From: an uncultured Siphonobacter sp.
GTDB lineage: Bacteria; Bacteroidota; Bacteroidia; Cytophagales; Spirosomataceae
Reading direction: 5' to 3'
Assembly: GCA_913774715.1 (NCBI GenBank)
Contig: CAJYHS010000155.1
Coordinates: 86,367-150,366, forward strand
Length of the DNA: 64,000 nucleotides
Both the position numbers and the translations under genes were made by a program. The notes under the pieces are model-generated. The model was not told the origin of the DNA and searched no databases. It worked only from the letters and a program-made list of their open reading frames with translations. This document shows, one piece after another, positions 34,192-42,666 of this stretch; position 1 is the first letter of the stretch, and the number at the start of each line of letters is the position of its first letter.

Positions 34192-34647
34192 ATGATCAAA
34201 ATACAGACAGAGTCTGCTCATTCTGCTGACGCAACTCTACTAATTAGAGAGGCCGTACAGGAATTAAGACGGCGTTACCCAGGCTTTGAAGCCAACGAAT
34301 ATTCTGCCAGCGAGGCCGATCAGGCAGGAGCTGCTTTTGTGGTGGCTCGTTTAGATGAAGCTCCAGTAGGCTGCGGAGCGTTACGACCTTTTGAAACGGA
34401 AGAAGCGGTGGAAATCAAACGAATGTTTGTACGGGAGGACTATCGCCGTCGGGGCATTTCCAAACAAATAGTAGCTTTTCTCGAAGAAAAGGCTCGTCAG
34501 TTAGGGTATCAGAAAGTAGTGCTGGAAACGGGTACCAAACAACCGGAAGCCATTCAGTTATATCACCTGTCGGGCTACCATCGGATTCCTAATTTCGGTG
34601 AGATCAAGGACGAAACCATCTGTGTGTGCTTCGCTAAAGACCTGTAA
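34192..34647 (+). CDS. GNAT-family N-acetyltransferase
   Basis: A 151-residue acyltransferase. The acetyl-CoA loop reads KRMFVREDYRRRGISKQIVA (V-x-x-x-x-R-x-x-G-x-G/I type, about residues 83-102), followed by LEEKARQLGYQKVVLETG and the C-terminal YHLSGYHRIPNFG. These are the standard motif A/B layout. The substrate cannot be told. The start is ATG at 34192 (a TTG at 34186 would add two residues). It begins just after the glyS terminator; partial read-through could supply transcription, since no promoter box was seen. Confidence 0.85.
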   Translation: MIKIQTESAHSADATLLIREAVQELRRRYPGFEANEYSASEADQAGAAFVVARLDEAPVGCGALRPFETEEAVEIKRMFVREDYRRRGISKQIVAFLEEKARQLGYQKVVLETGTKQPEAIQLYHLSGYHRIPNFGEIKDETICVCFAKDL

Positions 34648-34946
34648 AAATACCTATAGCTGGTATAACTTTTTCTAAACGTAGAAAATAGAAAAAGTCG
34701 CCTCACTTTGAGGAAATGTTAGGTTAAAATGAGAAAAATTATAGAAAAATAAAAAAAATTATATCTAAATAGACGCTTTAGAACCTAGCCGTTAACTAAC
34801 TGGTTTCTAGTAAATAAAATAATTAGTAAAAAATCTTTCGATGAATTTGAGGCTTAAAATGGCCTTAAACTCGCCGAAAGATTTTTTTTATTCCAGGCTT
34901 CTCGGGCTATCTTTATGAACCTCGTTGTTACAACTAACCGAATTTT
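34648..34946. other. AT-rich gap with a structured hairpin before the NlpC/P60 gene
   Basis: In this 299-base region the only notable feature is a long stem (AATCTTTCG near 34838 with CGAAAGATT near 34885) enclosing a smaller GGC/GCC hairpin and followed by eight T. It may be a terminator for transcription from the left, or the end of an unrecognised small transcript. No coding frame was seen. Confidence 0.5.
34829..34890 (+). terminator. Long stem terminator upstream of the NlpC/P60 gene
   Basis: AAAAAATCTTTCG pairs with CGAAAGATTTTTTT across an internally structured loop and is followed by T residues. Confidence 0.6.
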
Positions 34947-35468
34947 ATGCTAAGAAAAGTTCTTCTGGCAGGTATTTTTACTTGCTTCCTGAATGTATCT
35001 TTTGCTCAACAAGCGGCCAGTAATCAGGTTCAAGCTACCCGAGTCGAAGGTTTTACCAACAAAGTACTTGATTTCGCCGAACAGCATCTTCATATTCGCT
35101 ATCGGTCTGGCGGAACTACCAAAGGTGGTTTTGATTGTAGCGGTTTCGTACGTTTTTGTTTCAAAAACTTCGGGATGTTATTGCCGCATTCCAGTGCCTC
35201 AATGGGTTCACTGGGACACGCAGTAAAAGTGGATGATTGCCGTCCCGGAGATCTCATTTTCTTTAAAGGAAGTAACTCTCACAGCCGTAATATTGGTCAT
35301 GTCGGAATTATTTCGGAAGTAAAGGAAGGGAAGATTAAATTCATTCATTCTGCTTATAATGGTGGTGTCCGTTTTGACTGGCTTGATCAGGAAAAATATT
35401 ATCAGAACCGTTTTGCAGGCATTCGTAGAGTCGTAGGCGTTTTGGATTTATTACCCGATCAGTCTTAA
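34947..35468 (+). CDS. Secreted NlpC/P60 cysteine peptidase
   Basis: A 173-residue exported endopeptidase of the NlpC/P60 family, which cleaves D-Glu to diamino-acid links in murein peptides. The signal peptide MLRKVLLAGIFTCFLNVSFA ends before QQAAS. The catalytic Cys is in GGFDCSGFVRF (about residue 68), the His in IGHVGIIS, and the third residue in KFIHSAYNGG. It has no SH3 or LysM domain. It is a single gene bounded by terminators and convergent with pheS. Role in peptidoglycan remodelling by family inference. Confidence 0.9.
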   Translation: MLRKVLLAGIFTCFLNVSFAQQAASNQVQATRVEGFTNKVLDFAEQHLHIRYRSGGTTKGGFDCSGFVRFCFKNFGMLLPHSSASMGSLGHAVKVDDCRPGDLIFFKGSNSHSRNIGHVGIISEVKEGKIKFIHSAYNGGVRFDWLDQEKYYQNRFAGIRRVVGVLDLLPDQS

Positions 35469-35493
35469 AGTAGATAGTTCAAGATAGTATATA

Positions 35494-35530
35494 AAAGAAG
35501 AGGCTCCGAGCAATCGGAGCCTCTTCTTTT
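35494..35530. terminator. Bidirectional terminator between NlpC/P60 and pheS
   Basis: AAAAGAAGAGGCTCCGA/TCGGAGCCTCTTCTTTT stem with A/T tails both ways. Confidence 0.85.
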
Positions 35531-35583
35531 AGTAAGGTTAGTCAAGACCTAACTTTCAAACGCAATCAGGCATTCAGACTAAA

Positions 35584-36615
35584 TTAAGCATTTTCAAACT
35601 GACGCAGGAAACGAACATCGTTTTCTGAATACAGGCGTAAATCACGAACCCGGTATTTGAGGTTAGCAATCCGCTCAATCCCCATACCAAAGGCAAAACC
35701 AGTGTATTTTTTCGAGTCGATGCCGCAGTTTTCCAGAACATTAGGGTCAATCATACCGCAACCCAGAATTTCTACCCAACCCGTGTGCTTACACATCGAG
35801 CATCCTTCTCCTTTACAGATGGTACAGGAAATATCCATTTCTGCACTAGGCTCGGTGAAGGGGAAGTAAGACGGACGGAACCGTACCTTGAACTCCTGGC
35901 CGAACAATTCACGGGTGAACTGATACAGCGTATCTTTTAAATCTTTAAAGCTTACATTTTCGTCAATGTAGAGCCCTTCTACCTGATGAAAAAAGCAGTG
36001 AGCACGAGCCGAAATGGCTTCGTTCCGATACACGCGTCCGGGCATAATGCTCCGCAAAGGAGGCTTTTGATTCTGCATTAAACGAATCTGCACATTTGAG
36101 GTATGCGTACGGAGCAGAACGTCTTCGCCAGGACCTTTCTTCTCAATAAAAAACGTATCCTGCATTTCACGGGCAGGGTGATTTTCGGGGAAGTTTAGGG
36201 CTGTAAAGTTGTACCAGTCTTCTTCAATTTCCGGGCCGTCTGCTACATTAAAGCCTAGCCGAGAGAAAATTTCAATGATCCGTTGACGAACCAGGCTTAA
36301 GGGATGCAGGCTACCCGTTTCGTTAGGAAGCGTTGGCAGCGTTAAATCAACATCAGGAGTAACCTGTTGGCTTTGTGAGCTTTCGAGTTGATCCTGAGCC
36401 GTCTGGAATTTTTCCTGAGCTAAGTTTTTCAGCCCGTTTAATTCCTGTCCCATCGCCTTCCGATCTTCCGCCGGAACGTTTTTTAATAATTCAAAAAGGC
36501 CAGCTACGGCTCCTTTACGTCCTACATATGCAATCCGGAATTCCTCCAGCTGTTCTTTCGTGGTAATGGTATAGTCAGCAATCTGCTGGCGAATGTCATT
36601 GACTTGCTCTATCAT
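35584..36615 (-). CDS. pheS: Phenylalanyl-tRNA synthetase alpha subunit
   Basis: Catalytic alpha chain of the alpha2-beta2 PheRS. From the ATG at 36615 it is 343 residues, starting MIEQVNDIRQQIADY. A coiled-coil N-terminal domain with GRKGAVAGLFELLKNVP is followed by the class II core: GSLHPLSLVRQRIIEIFSR, HPAREMQDTFFI, motif 2 RNEAISARAHCFFHQVEG, and motif 3 FGMGIERIANLKYRV. A longer frame to 36702 adds a basic stretch not seen in PheS. pheT is not adjacent, unlike in enterobacteria. Its only clear promoter box ends 5 bases before the ATG, which would give a leaderless message. Confidence 0.95.
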   Translation of the reverse strand: MIEQVNDIRQQIADYTITTKEQLEEFRIAYVGRKGAVAGLFELLKNVPAEDRKAMGQELNGLKNLAQEKFQTAQDQLESSQSQQVTPDVDLTLPTLPNETGSLHPLSLVRQRIIEIFSRLGFNVADGPEIEEDWYNFTALNFPENHPAREMQDTFFIEKKGPGEDVLLRTHTSNVQIRLMQNQKPPLRSIMPGRVYRNEAISARAHCFFHQVEGLYIDENVSFKDLKDTLYQFTRELFGQEFKVRFRPSYFPFTEPSAEMDISCTICKGEGCSMCKHTGWVEILGCGMIDPNVLENCGIDSKKYTGFAFGMGIERIANLKYRVRDLRLYSENDVRFLRQFENA

Positions 36616-36619
36616 GGCA

Positions 36620-36627
36620 CAAAAATA
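36620..36627 (-). promoter_or_regulatory. Candidate promoter -7 box of pheS
   Basis: Minus-strand TATTTTTG, exact consensus, ending 5 bases before the ATG. If used it predicts an almost leaderless transcript. Confidence 0.35.
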
Positions 36628-36786
36628 AGGCAATTGCTGCCGCGATTGGATGTGGAATTTTGTTTTTCGCAAAGGTTTACGTAAAAATACGTAACGGAAC
36701 AAATTAAGGGAAAAATTGTTTGGATCGAATTAGTAAATTTTTCATATTTGTCTTAGTAATTTTTATATTCAACCTTCACACTGATT

Positions 36787-37176
36787 ATGTATAGTAACTC
36801 TGCATTAGGTGCAGTCCCACAGAAATGGGCTGTTCCTGACGGTACTATTCCCGTCTTCGACCGTCGTACCCAGTATGTTCCCATTGATGATATCATCATG
36901 ATTGAGGGTGACGGTAATTACACCATCTTTTTTTGTACAAACGGCCGCCGGATCATGGTTTCAAAGACCCTCCGCGATTACGAAAAACTCCTGGGAGAAA
37001 ATTCTCTTTTCTTTCGCATCCATAAATCTTATCTGATAAATATGAAGTTTGTGCAGCGATATGATGTACGTGGAGAGGATTGTGTCTGGCTAAAAACGGG
37101 GCATATCTTATCAATTGCCCGACGGCGAAAGCATGAGTTTGATCAGTTCATGCGTCAGAATGCACGTAGAAATTAG
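36787..37176 (+). CDS. LytTR DNA-binding domain protein without receiver
   Basis: A 129-residue protein consisting of a 30-residue lead and one LytTR domain (about 30-125). The family segments IDDIIMIEGDGNYTIFF, LRDYEKLLGENSLFFRIHKS and YLINMKFVQRYD are clear. LytTR domains bind DNA repeats and usually follow a receiver domain; here there is none, so the protein may be constitutively active or controlled by expression. Short LytTR proteins of this kind are common in Bacteroidota. It ends at a bidirectional terminator shared with the beta-barrel gene. Targets unknown. Confidence 0.88.
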   Translation: MYSNSALGAVPQKWAVPDGTIPVFDRRTQYVPIDDIIMIEGDGNYTIFFCTNGRRIMVSKTLRDYEKLLGENSLFFRIHKSYLINMKFVQRYDVRGEDCVWLKTGHILSIARRRKHEFDQFMRQNARRN

Positions 37177-37256
37177 TTTGTAATAATTTTTTAGTGGTTA
37201 GGTGAATTCGCATAGCGGCGAGTCGCTGGTTTGCTGCTATCTAGTACTAGTAAATG

Positions 37257-37290
37257 AAAAGAGCCGCCGGAAAATCCGGCGGCTCTTTCA
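37257..37290. terminator. Bidirectional terminator between LytTR and the beta-barrel gene
   Basis: AAAAGAGCCGCCGGA/TCCGGCGGCTCTTT stem. Confidence 0.85.
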
Positions 37291-37310
37291 TGTATAATTG
37301 AGTAATAACG

Positions 37311-38003
37311 TTAGAAAACTTTCAAACCCAGGGTAACCTGCCAATTTTTAGATTTCTGCTTGAATGGATCGCTTCCTGTTGGTGTTTCAATGTTTACAAA
37401 GCGTACATTAGAGATACTGTCTTCGTAACGTACATCAAGTGAGAAATTACCAATATCAATACCGCCGCCTAATTGATAACCCCACGCTGCCTGATTAAAA
37501 GTATCGTTAATACTTCCACGGGTATACTTGGTAATGGCATCCTTGATACTCTCATTAGAACCAATCATAAACGAAGCGACTGGACCCGCATTAACTCGTA
37601 GGGGACCTACGCGTAAGCCTAGTAACAGAGGAACATCAATGTTTTCAGTTTTGACTTTAACCTCCAGTGGAGTACCAGTAGGGTTCCCATTGGCATCAAT
37701 AACCTGGACCGTGTAAGAGCCACCTTTGCCCGAATAAAGTACTTCGGGTTGCAGGTAAATGGTACGTCCAAAACGCATCCAAAGTCCACCGACGAAACCG
37801 GTCCGGGTATTCAAGCTCTGTTTAAGGTTTTCGCGAAGGACGGAACCTTGGTATTGACCATCCGTTACAAAATTTCCCGTTTTGAGCTGAGAAAGGTTAG
37901 TTCCAGCCCGAAGACCTAACTGAAACCAAGGTTTATCTTTTTGAGCGAAGGTTGATACTGCCGACAAAGTGAGCAGACAGCACAGTAAGAAAATCTTTTT
38001 CAT
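37311..38003 (-). CDS. Outer-membrane beta-barrel protein (porin family)
   Basis: A 230-residue protein with a signal peptide (MKKIFLLCCLLTLSAVSTFA) and a repeating pattern of amphipathic strands. LGLRAGTNLSQL begins the domain and QLGGGIDIGNFSLDVRYE and NWQVTLGLKVF end it, with a terminal aromatic as for BAM-inserted barrels. It belongs to the small outer-membrane beta-barrel group (PorT/OMP_b-brl_2 type) common in Bacteroidota; specific function unknown. A start six bases earlier (38009) would add MF. It is a single gene. Confidence 0.82.
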   Translation of the reverse strand: MKKIFLLCCLLTLSAVSTFAQKDKPWFQLGLRAGTNLSQLKTGNFVTDGQYQGSVLRENLKQSLNTRTGFVGGLWMRFGRTIYLQPEVLYSGKGGSYTVQVIDANGNPTGTPLEVKVKTENIDVPLLLGLRVGPLRVNAGPVASFMIGSNESIKDAITKYTRGSINDTFNQAAWGYQLGGGIDIGNFSLDVRYEDSISNVRFVNIETPTGSDPFKQKSKNWQVTLGLKVF

Positions 38004-38165
38004 GAACATAAAAGTAATACGTTGAAGAACTTTCCTAAAACGCTATTCCAGTAGTATTTTGTTATAAAGCTTGTGTTAAAAGCTCTAAGCGGTTCTTGAC
38101 AGACTGGGTATTTTTGAGTAAATTACTTATTAACAGCGTTTCAATAAGCTGGTTATTCTCATCAT

Positions 38166-39542
38166 ATGGCTAAGGTTAAAACATCATATTTTTGTCAAAA
38201 TTGTGGGTATCAGTCTCCTAAGTGGATGGGACGTTGTCCTTCCTGCGGCGAGTGGAATACATTGGTAGAGGAGATCGTGCAGAAGGCCGAACCTGAAAAA
38301 GGTCGTTGGAGACCAGCCTCTTCAGGACCGGTTATTGCAGCTAAGCCTAAAGCCATTGCTGAAATCAATTACAGTGAGCAGCCCCGTTTACTAACGCCAG
38401 ACGGTGAATTGAATCGAGTTCTGGGCGGTGGAATCGTTCCAGGATCGTTAGTCTTGATTGGGGGAGAGCCGGGCATTGGGAAATCAACACTGATGTTACA
38501 AATCGCCCTTAACTTACCTGGAGTTCGCGTCCTGTATGTATCCGGTGAAGAGTCGGATCAGCAAATTAAAATGCGGGCTGAACGGCTGGGGAATAATTCT
38601 ACGGATTGCTTCATTCTAACGGAAACGTCAACTCAGAATATCTTCAAGCAAATTGAAAATTTCGAGCCGGATATTCTGGTTATTGATTCGATTCAAACCT
38701 TACAGTCAAATCTGGTGGAGTCGGGTGCTGGAAGTGTGTCTCAGGTGCGGGAATGCACGGCTGAACTCATGAAGTTTGCCAAAGAATCAGGTACCCCGGT
38801 GTTCATGATTGGTCATATTACCAAAGATGGTAACCTGGCCGGGCCTAAAGTACTGGAACACATGGTGGATACCGTTTTGCAGTTTGAAGGCGACCGCCAT
38901 TTGGCCTATCGGATTTTACGGACGACGAAAAATCGTTTTGGAAGTACTTCAGAATTAGGTATTTACGAAATGCAGGGAACAGGGCTAAGGGAAGTTAGTA
39001 ACCCTTCTGAAATACTCATTTCTCAGCGAGAGGATGCCTTGAGCGGGATTACTATTGGTACGATGCTGGAAGGGAACCGTACCTTGCTCATCGAAACTCA
39101 GTCTTTAGTGTCGATTGCTACTTACGGAACGCCTCAGCGAAGCAGTACGGGTTTTGATGCCAAACGACTTAATATGTTATTGGCGGTACTGGAAAAAAGA
39201 GGAGGGTTTCGCCTCGGAGCTCAGGATGTATTCCTCAATATTGCCGGTGGGTTGAAAGTGGAGGATCCAGCTATTGACCTGGCTGTTTGTGCGTCGCTGG
39301 TTTCTTCTTACGAGGATATTGCCATTCCTGCTTCAGTTTGTTTTGCGGCGGAAGTTGGACTGGGTGGAGAAGTTCGGGCGGTCAATCGCATCGAAAATCG
39401 TATTGCGGAAGCTCAGAAACTAGGGTTCAAGGAAATCTGGATTTCGCGGTATAATGCCAAGGGCTTGGACTTGAGCCAGTATAAGATCAAAGTTCGCACA
39501 GCTTCTAAGCTTGACGAGGTTTTCATTTCGCTATTGCGTTGA
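38166..39542 (+). CDS. radA: DNA repair protein RadA
   Basis: RecA-related branch-migration helicase of recombinational repair. The 458-residue protein has a four-cysteine zinc finger at the N-terminus (CQNCGYQSPKWMGRCPSCG, about 10-28), a RecA-like core with Walker A GGEPGIGKST (about 98-107), Walker B ILVIDSIQT, the RadA-specific KNRFG motif, and a C-terminal Lon-like P domain (ending KVRTASKLDEVFISLL). All hallmarks are intact. Single gene, plus strand. Confidence 0.97.
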   Translation: MAKVKTSYFCQNCGYQSPKWMGRCPSCGEWNTLVEEIVQKAEPEKGRWRPASSGPVIAAKPKAIAEINYSEQPRLLTPDGELNRVLGGGIVPGSLVLIGGEPGIGKSTLMLQIALNLPGVRVLYVSGEESDQQIKMRAERLGNNSTDCFILTETSTQNIFKQIENFEPDILVIDSIQTLQSNLVESGAGSVSQVRECTAELMKFAKESGTPVFMIGHITKDGNLAGPKVLEHMVDTVLQFEGDRHLAYRILRTTKNRFGSTSELGIYEMQGTGLREVSNPSEILISQREDALSGITIGTMLEGNRTLLIETQSLVSIATYGTPQRSSTGFDAKRLNMLLAVLEKRGGFRLGAQDVFLNIAGGLKVEDPAIDLAVCASLVSSYEDIAIPASVCFAAEVGLGGEVRAVNRIENRIAEAQKLGFKEIWISRYNAKGLDLSQYKIKVRTASKLDEVFISLLR

Positions 39543-39640
39543 GAAAAACATTACCCGTTTTCAGAGTAGCACGTTTTTTGAAGTTATAAACCTACCACAA
39601 TAGGTGAATAAAATAAGGCTCCATCTAAATCTGCATTTGT

Positions 39641-40186
39641 ATGAAAACGATATTTTGCCTGCTCTTCATTAGTACAGCAACTCCGGGTTTTACTCAGGAT
39701 ATGGTAGCGGATACTGTTAAACAAACCTTGAAAGCCAGGGTGGTCGAAGAAATGGTCAGCGTAGATAATGCAGCCACGGCTACCGTAACAGAACGTAAAG
39801 TTCGTCTGGTGAATAAAACGAATTTCAATTCAGAAACGAAACGAACGGTTGTTAATTCGAACGAGCGGATTCCTGATTCGCTGCGAATTTTAAAGCCTAA
39901 TCCTAAAGCTCAGTCAAAGCCAGTAGATGCATTTATGAGAACCAAGCAGGACTGGATGGATCAGGTGACGATGCAAATCAATGAATTGAATCAGGAAATT
40001 CAGATGTTGCAAAACGCATCCAGCAACCGTACAGGACGGCTTAGCCAATTGAATCAACTGCGAAATAGATCACTAGAAGCTCAGGAAGCTCTTGAAAAAT
40101 CGAATACCGAGTTACAGCTAAAGAAAGCCATTGAGAAAACTAAGCCTATGATTAATCAGGGGAGAAAAATTTTGTCAGAGGGTTAA
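39641..40186 (+). CDS. Secreted coiled-coil hypothetical protein (181 aa)
   Basis: N-terminal MKTIFCLLFISTATPGFTQ is a signal peptide. The mature protein has a Val/Thr-rich segment (VDNAATATVTERKVRLVNK) and a C-terminal helical coiled coil (MDQVTMQINELNQEIQMLQN, then LNQLRNRSLEAQEALEKSN). No cysteines and no family recognised. It is probably a periplasmic or envelope protein. It sits on the same strand between radA and the LolA-like protein, each with gaps of 100-160 bases. Confidence 0.7.
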   Translation: MKTIFCLLFISTATPGFTQDMVADTVKQTLKARVVEEMVSVDNAATATVTERKVRLVNKTNFNSETKRTVVNSNERIPDSLRILKPNPKAQSKPVDAFMRTKQDWMDQVTMQINELNQEIQMLQNASSNRTGRLSQLNQLRNRSLEAQEALEKSNTELQLKKAIEKTKPMINQGRKILSEG

Positions 40187-40300
40187 TGAATAATTAAATG
40201 TTTAGAATTTCGTTCTCTATGGGCTCAAAGTGCAAGAAGTCCGCTTAACTATTCTAATATCCTTTAAACCCAAAAAGAGCGTTAAATTCGCAAACGGCGT

Positions 40301-40308
40301 TACATTTG
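40301..40308 (+). promoter_or_regulatory. Promoter -7 box of the LolA-like gene
   Basis: TACATTTG, exact consensus, 34 bases before the ATG. Confidence 0.5.
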
Positions 40309-40342
40309 AGTAAGCATAACGCACGTTTAACTAATCTTAACC

Positions 40343-41071
40343 ATGTCTAAATTTCGCATGTTTGCTGCTGCTGCAGCTGTTGTTTTTACTATTAATGCTC
40401 AGGCTCAGAGTATTGATGAGATTGTTAATAAACACATCGAAGCCCGTGGTGGTGCTGAAAAACTGAAGGGCATCAAGACGCTTGTGATTGAGAACTCCAT
40501 GACCATGCAGGGGATGGAAATTCCGATGAAGCAAATGATTGCAACAGGACGTGGCTTACGGATGGAAATTTCCGTAATGGGTAATGAAATGATTACTGCC
40601 ATTGATGGTGCCAAAGGTTGGGCAATTCGTCCTGCCATGATGGGAGGAACGGGTGAGCCCGAAGATCTGCCCGCTGACCAAATCAAAAACTCAACGAGTC
40701 AGTTAGACCCTGCTGGACCTTTATTTAACTATAAAGAGAAGGGAACAAAGGTTGAATTGGTAGGTAAAGAGCCCGTTGACAAAAAAGAGAATTATCACCT
40801 GAAAGTAACAACTAAAGAAGGTACGCCGGTAGATTATTTCCTGGATGCAAATACCTATCTGTTAACAAAGCAGGTAGCCAGCCTCAGTATGCAGGGTCAG
40901 GATGTTCGTCAGGAAATGACTTTCTCTGACTACAAAGATGTTGCTGGAATCAAGTTTCCTCACACGATGGAGACGGCTTCTCCTATGGGTGGCGATATGA
41001 CGGTAACTACTAACAAAATTACGGTAAATGGCCCTATCGACGAGAAGATCTTCGTAAAGCCAACAAAATAA
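40343..41071 (+). CDS. LolA-like secreted protein
   Basis: A 242-residue protein with an alanine-rich signal peptide (ending INAQAQS). The fold pattern resembles outer-membrane lipoprotein-sorting (LolA/LolB-type) half-barrels: IDEIVNKHIEARGGAEKLKG opens it, and later strands include NYHLKVTTKEGTPVDYFLDA and MTFSDYKDVAGIKFPHTM, a combination very common in Bacteroidota envelope proteins. It is methionine-rich (MTMQGMEIPMKQM, PMGGDMTVT), which is unusual but seen in relatives. Exact role unknown; lipid or lipoprotein binding is inferred. It has its own promoter box and terminator. Confidence 0.75.
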   Translation: MSKFRMFAAAAAVVFTINAQAQSIDEIVNKHIEARGGAEKLKGIKTLVIENSMTMQGMEIPMKQMIATGRGLRMEISVMGNEMITAIDGAKGWAIRPAMMGGTGEPEDLPADQIKNSTSQLDPAGPLFNYKEKGTKVELVGKEPVDKKENYHLKVTTKEGTPVDYFLDANTYLLTKQVASLSMQGQDVRQEMTFSDYKDVAGIKFPHTMETASPMGGDMTVTTNKITVNGPIDEKIFVKPTK

Positions 41072-41086
41072 GATAGTTCAGTATAT

Positions 41087-41119
41087 AAAAAACTCCCGCA
41101 GCAATGTGGGAGTTTTTTT
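41087..41119 (+). terminator. Terminator of the LolA-like gene
   Basis: AAAACTCCC/GGGAGTTTT stem followed by T residues. Confidence 0.8.
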
Positions 41120-41212
41120 ATGCAGTTACTTCAAGAATAAGCTGGCATTCTTTTCTAGGATGTATGAAAGACAGCTGCTTCGTCGTTAATGATTTTCAAA
41201 CCTTCCCTGCAC

Positions 41213-42655
41213 ATGAAAAAATATTTGTGGTCAATCTTTCTATCCGGTTTACCATTAGCCAGCTTTGCCCAGAATCTTAATGGTATTGCCCATAGTACTT
41301 CGGCGGGCATTCATAATGTGTACACAAATCCAGCTTTGATTGCGGGCTCTAAATACGGGCTGCACATCAACCTCTTTGCCGGAAATGCAAATGTCTATAA
41401 TAACTACGCGGAATGGGTTGGCCCTTACAAGCTTAATCGTTTAATATTTGGAGGAATACCCCAGCAATACCTTCGTCCTGATGGACGTCCGGCTTTACAA
41501 CCAGAGTATTTTCGGGAAAACCTGGATGGAAGACCTAAAAATGGGACGGGTACAGCTGAAGTTCGTGGGCCGGGGATTTTGATTGGACTAGGTCGTAAGC
41601 AAAGCATTGCCATTACCACCCGAGCCAGAGCTTCAGTGCAGGCTTTTGGTGTTTCTGAAAATTTGCTTTCGCTCGTGCGTCAGGGTATTGATTTTGCTAC
41701 ACTGTGGAATATTACCAATGTAGACAATAAGTTTTCTATTAATGGGAATATTTACGGTGAAGTCGCACTGACTTACGGGGCTACCATGATTGAGGCGGGT
41801 CCGCACACGCTGAAAGGAGGGATTACTGCTAAAAAAATCGTTGGATTTTATTCCGCTCACATTCGGAACCGAGGTCTGAATTATCGCGTAGTAGAAGATC
41901 CCGAACGTCCGGGAAGGGGGCTTTTTGTTATGGATCACTTTGATGCAGACTTTGGTTACACCTCTCAGGAACCGATTAATGATGGCGTGGGACTGCGGAA
42001 GTTTCTGGGACAAAAAATGCCTGGTTCGGGTTGGGGGTTTGATCTCGGGTTTGCCTACGAGTATAATGCTCAGGAGGATGAGTCGGGTCGATATAATATA
42101 CGACTTTCTGCATCGATTATGGATGTTGGCAAGGTTCGCTACGAAGACCCTTCGCAAATTAAAGGATACACTATTCTAAGATCCGATAAAACGATTCGTC
42201 AGGAAGATTTTGATAATGTGAGAGGTAGTGATGAACTGGTTCAACTGATCGAATCTAAAATGGATTTGCAACCCAGTGAAGCCAAAACCAGTTTTGTAAC
42301 GGGCTTACCCATGGCCCTTAACACTAACGCTGATGTACGATTGGGTGAAGAAGTTTTTGTGAATGTATCATACATCCGGGATTTACGCTCCGTCAATGTC
42401 TTATCTGCTCGACAGCCTACTGTTTTCTCCGTGACTCCTCGCTGGGAATCAGCGTCTGGACTGGAAATTGCTGTACCTTTGAACTGGATGTTCAATACCT
42501 TCTCACCGGGGGTTGCGATGCGTTTAGGTCCTGTGTTTGCCGGAACAGATAATATGGTTGGCTTGTTTAGTAATAGCCGCAGAATTGCTGCCCGGGGAAT
42601 GGATGTTTATGCCGGACTAAGCCTACCCTTATTCAAACGAAAACCCAGGTATTAA
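41213..42655 (+). CDS. DUF5723 family outer-membrane protein, copy 1
   Basis: A 480-residue protein with signal peptide MKKYLWSIFLSGLPLASFAQ. It follows the DUF5723 pattern: GIAHSTSAGIHNVYTNPALI near the N-terminus, AEVRGPGILIGLG around 125, then many amphipathic strands to the end, so a FadL-like outer-membrane barrel is expected. A paralog lies at 60262-61821 with the same landmarks (SSNYAGVHGVYLNPATAADS, AEVRGPGVLFTI). Function unknown. The ATG at 41213 is preferred because an upstream one (41189) would place eight residues before the signal peptide. The patatin-like gene follows after 11 bases and is likely co-transcribed. Confidence 0.82.
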   Translation: MKKYLWSIFLSGLPLASFAQNLNGIAHSTSAGIHNVYTNPALIAGSKYGLHINLFAGNANVYNNYAEWVGPYKLNRLIFGGIPQQYLRPDGRPALQPEYFRENLDGRPKNGTGTAEVRGPGILIGLGRKQSIAITTRARASVQAFGVSENLLSLVRQGIDFATLWNITNVDNKFSINGNIYGEVALTYGATMIEAGPHTLKGGITAKKIVGFYSAHIRNRGLNYRVVEDPERPGRGLFVMDHFDADFGYTSQEPINDGVGLRKFLGQKMPGSGWGFDLGFAYEYNAQEDESGRYNIRLSASIMDVGKVRYEDPSQIKGYTILRSDKTIRQEDFDNVRGSDELVQLIESKMDLQPSEAKTSFVTGLPMALNTNADVRLGEEVFVNVSYIRDLRSVNVLSARQPTVFSVTPRWESASGLEIAVPLNWMFNTFSPGVAMRLGPVFAGTDNMVGLFSNSRRIAARGMDVYAGLSLPLFKRKPRY

Positions 42656-42666
42656 TCTATTAACTA

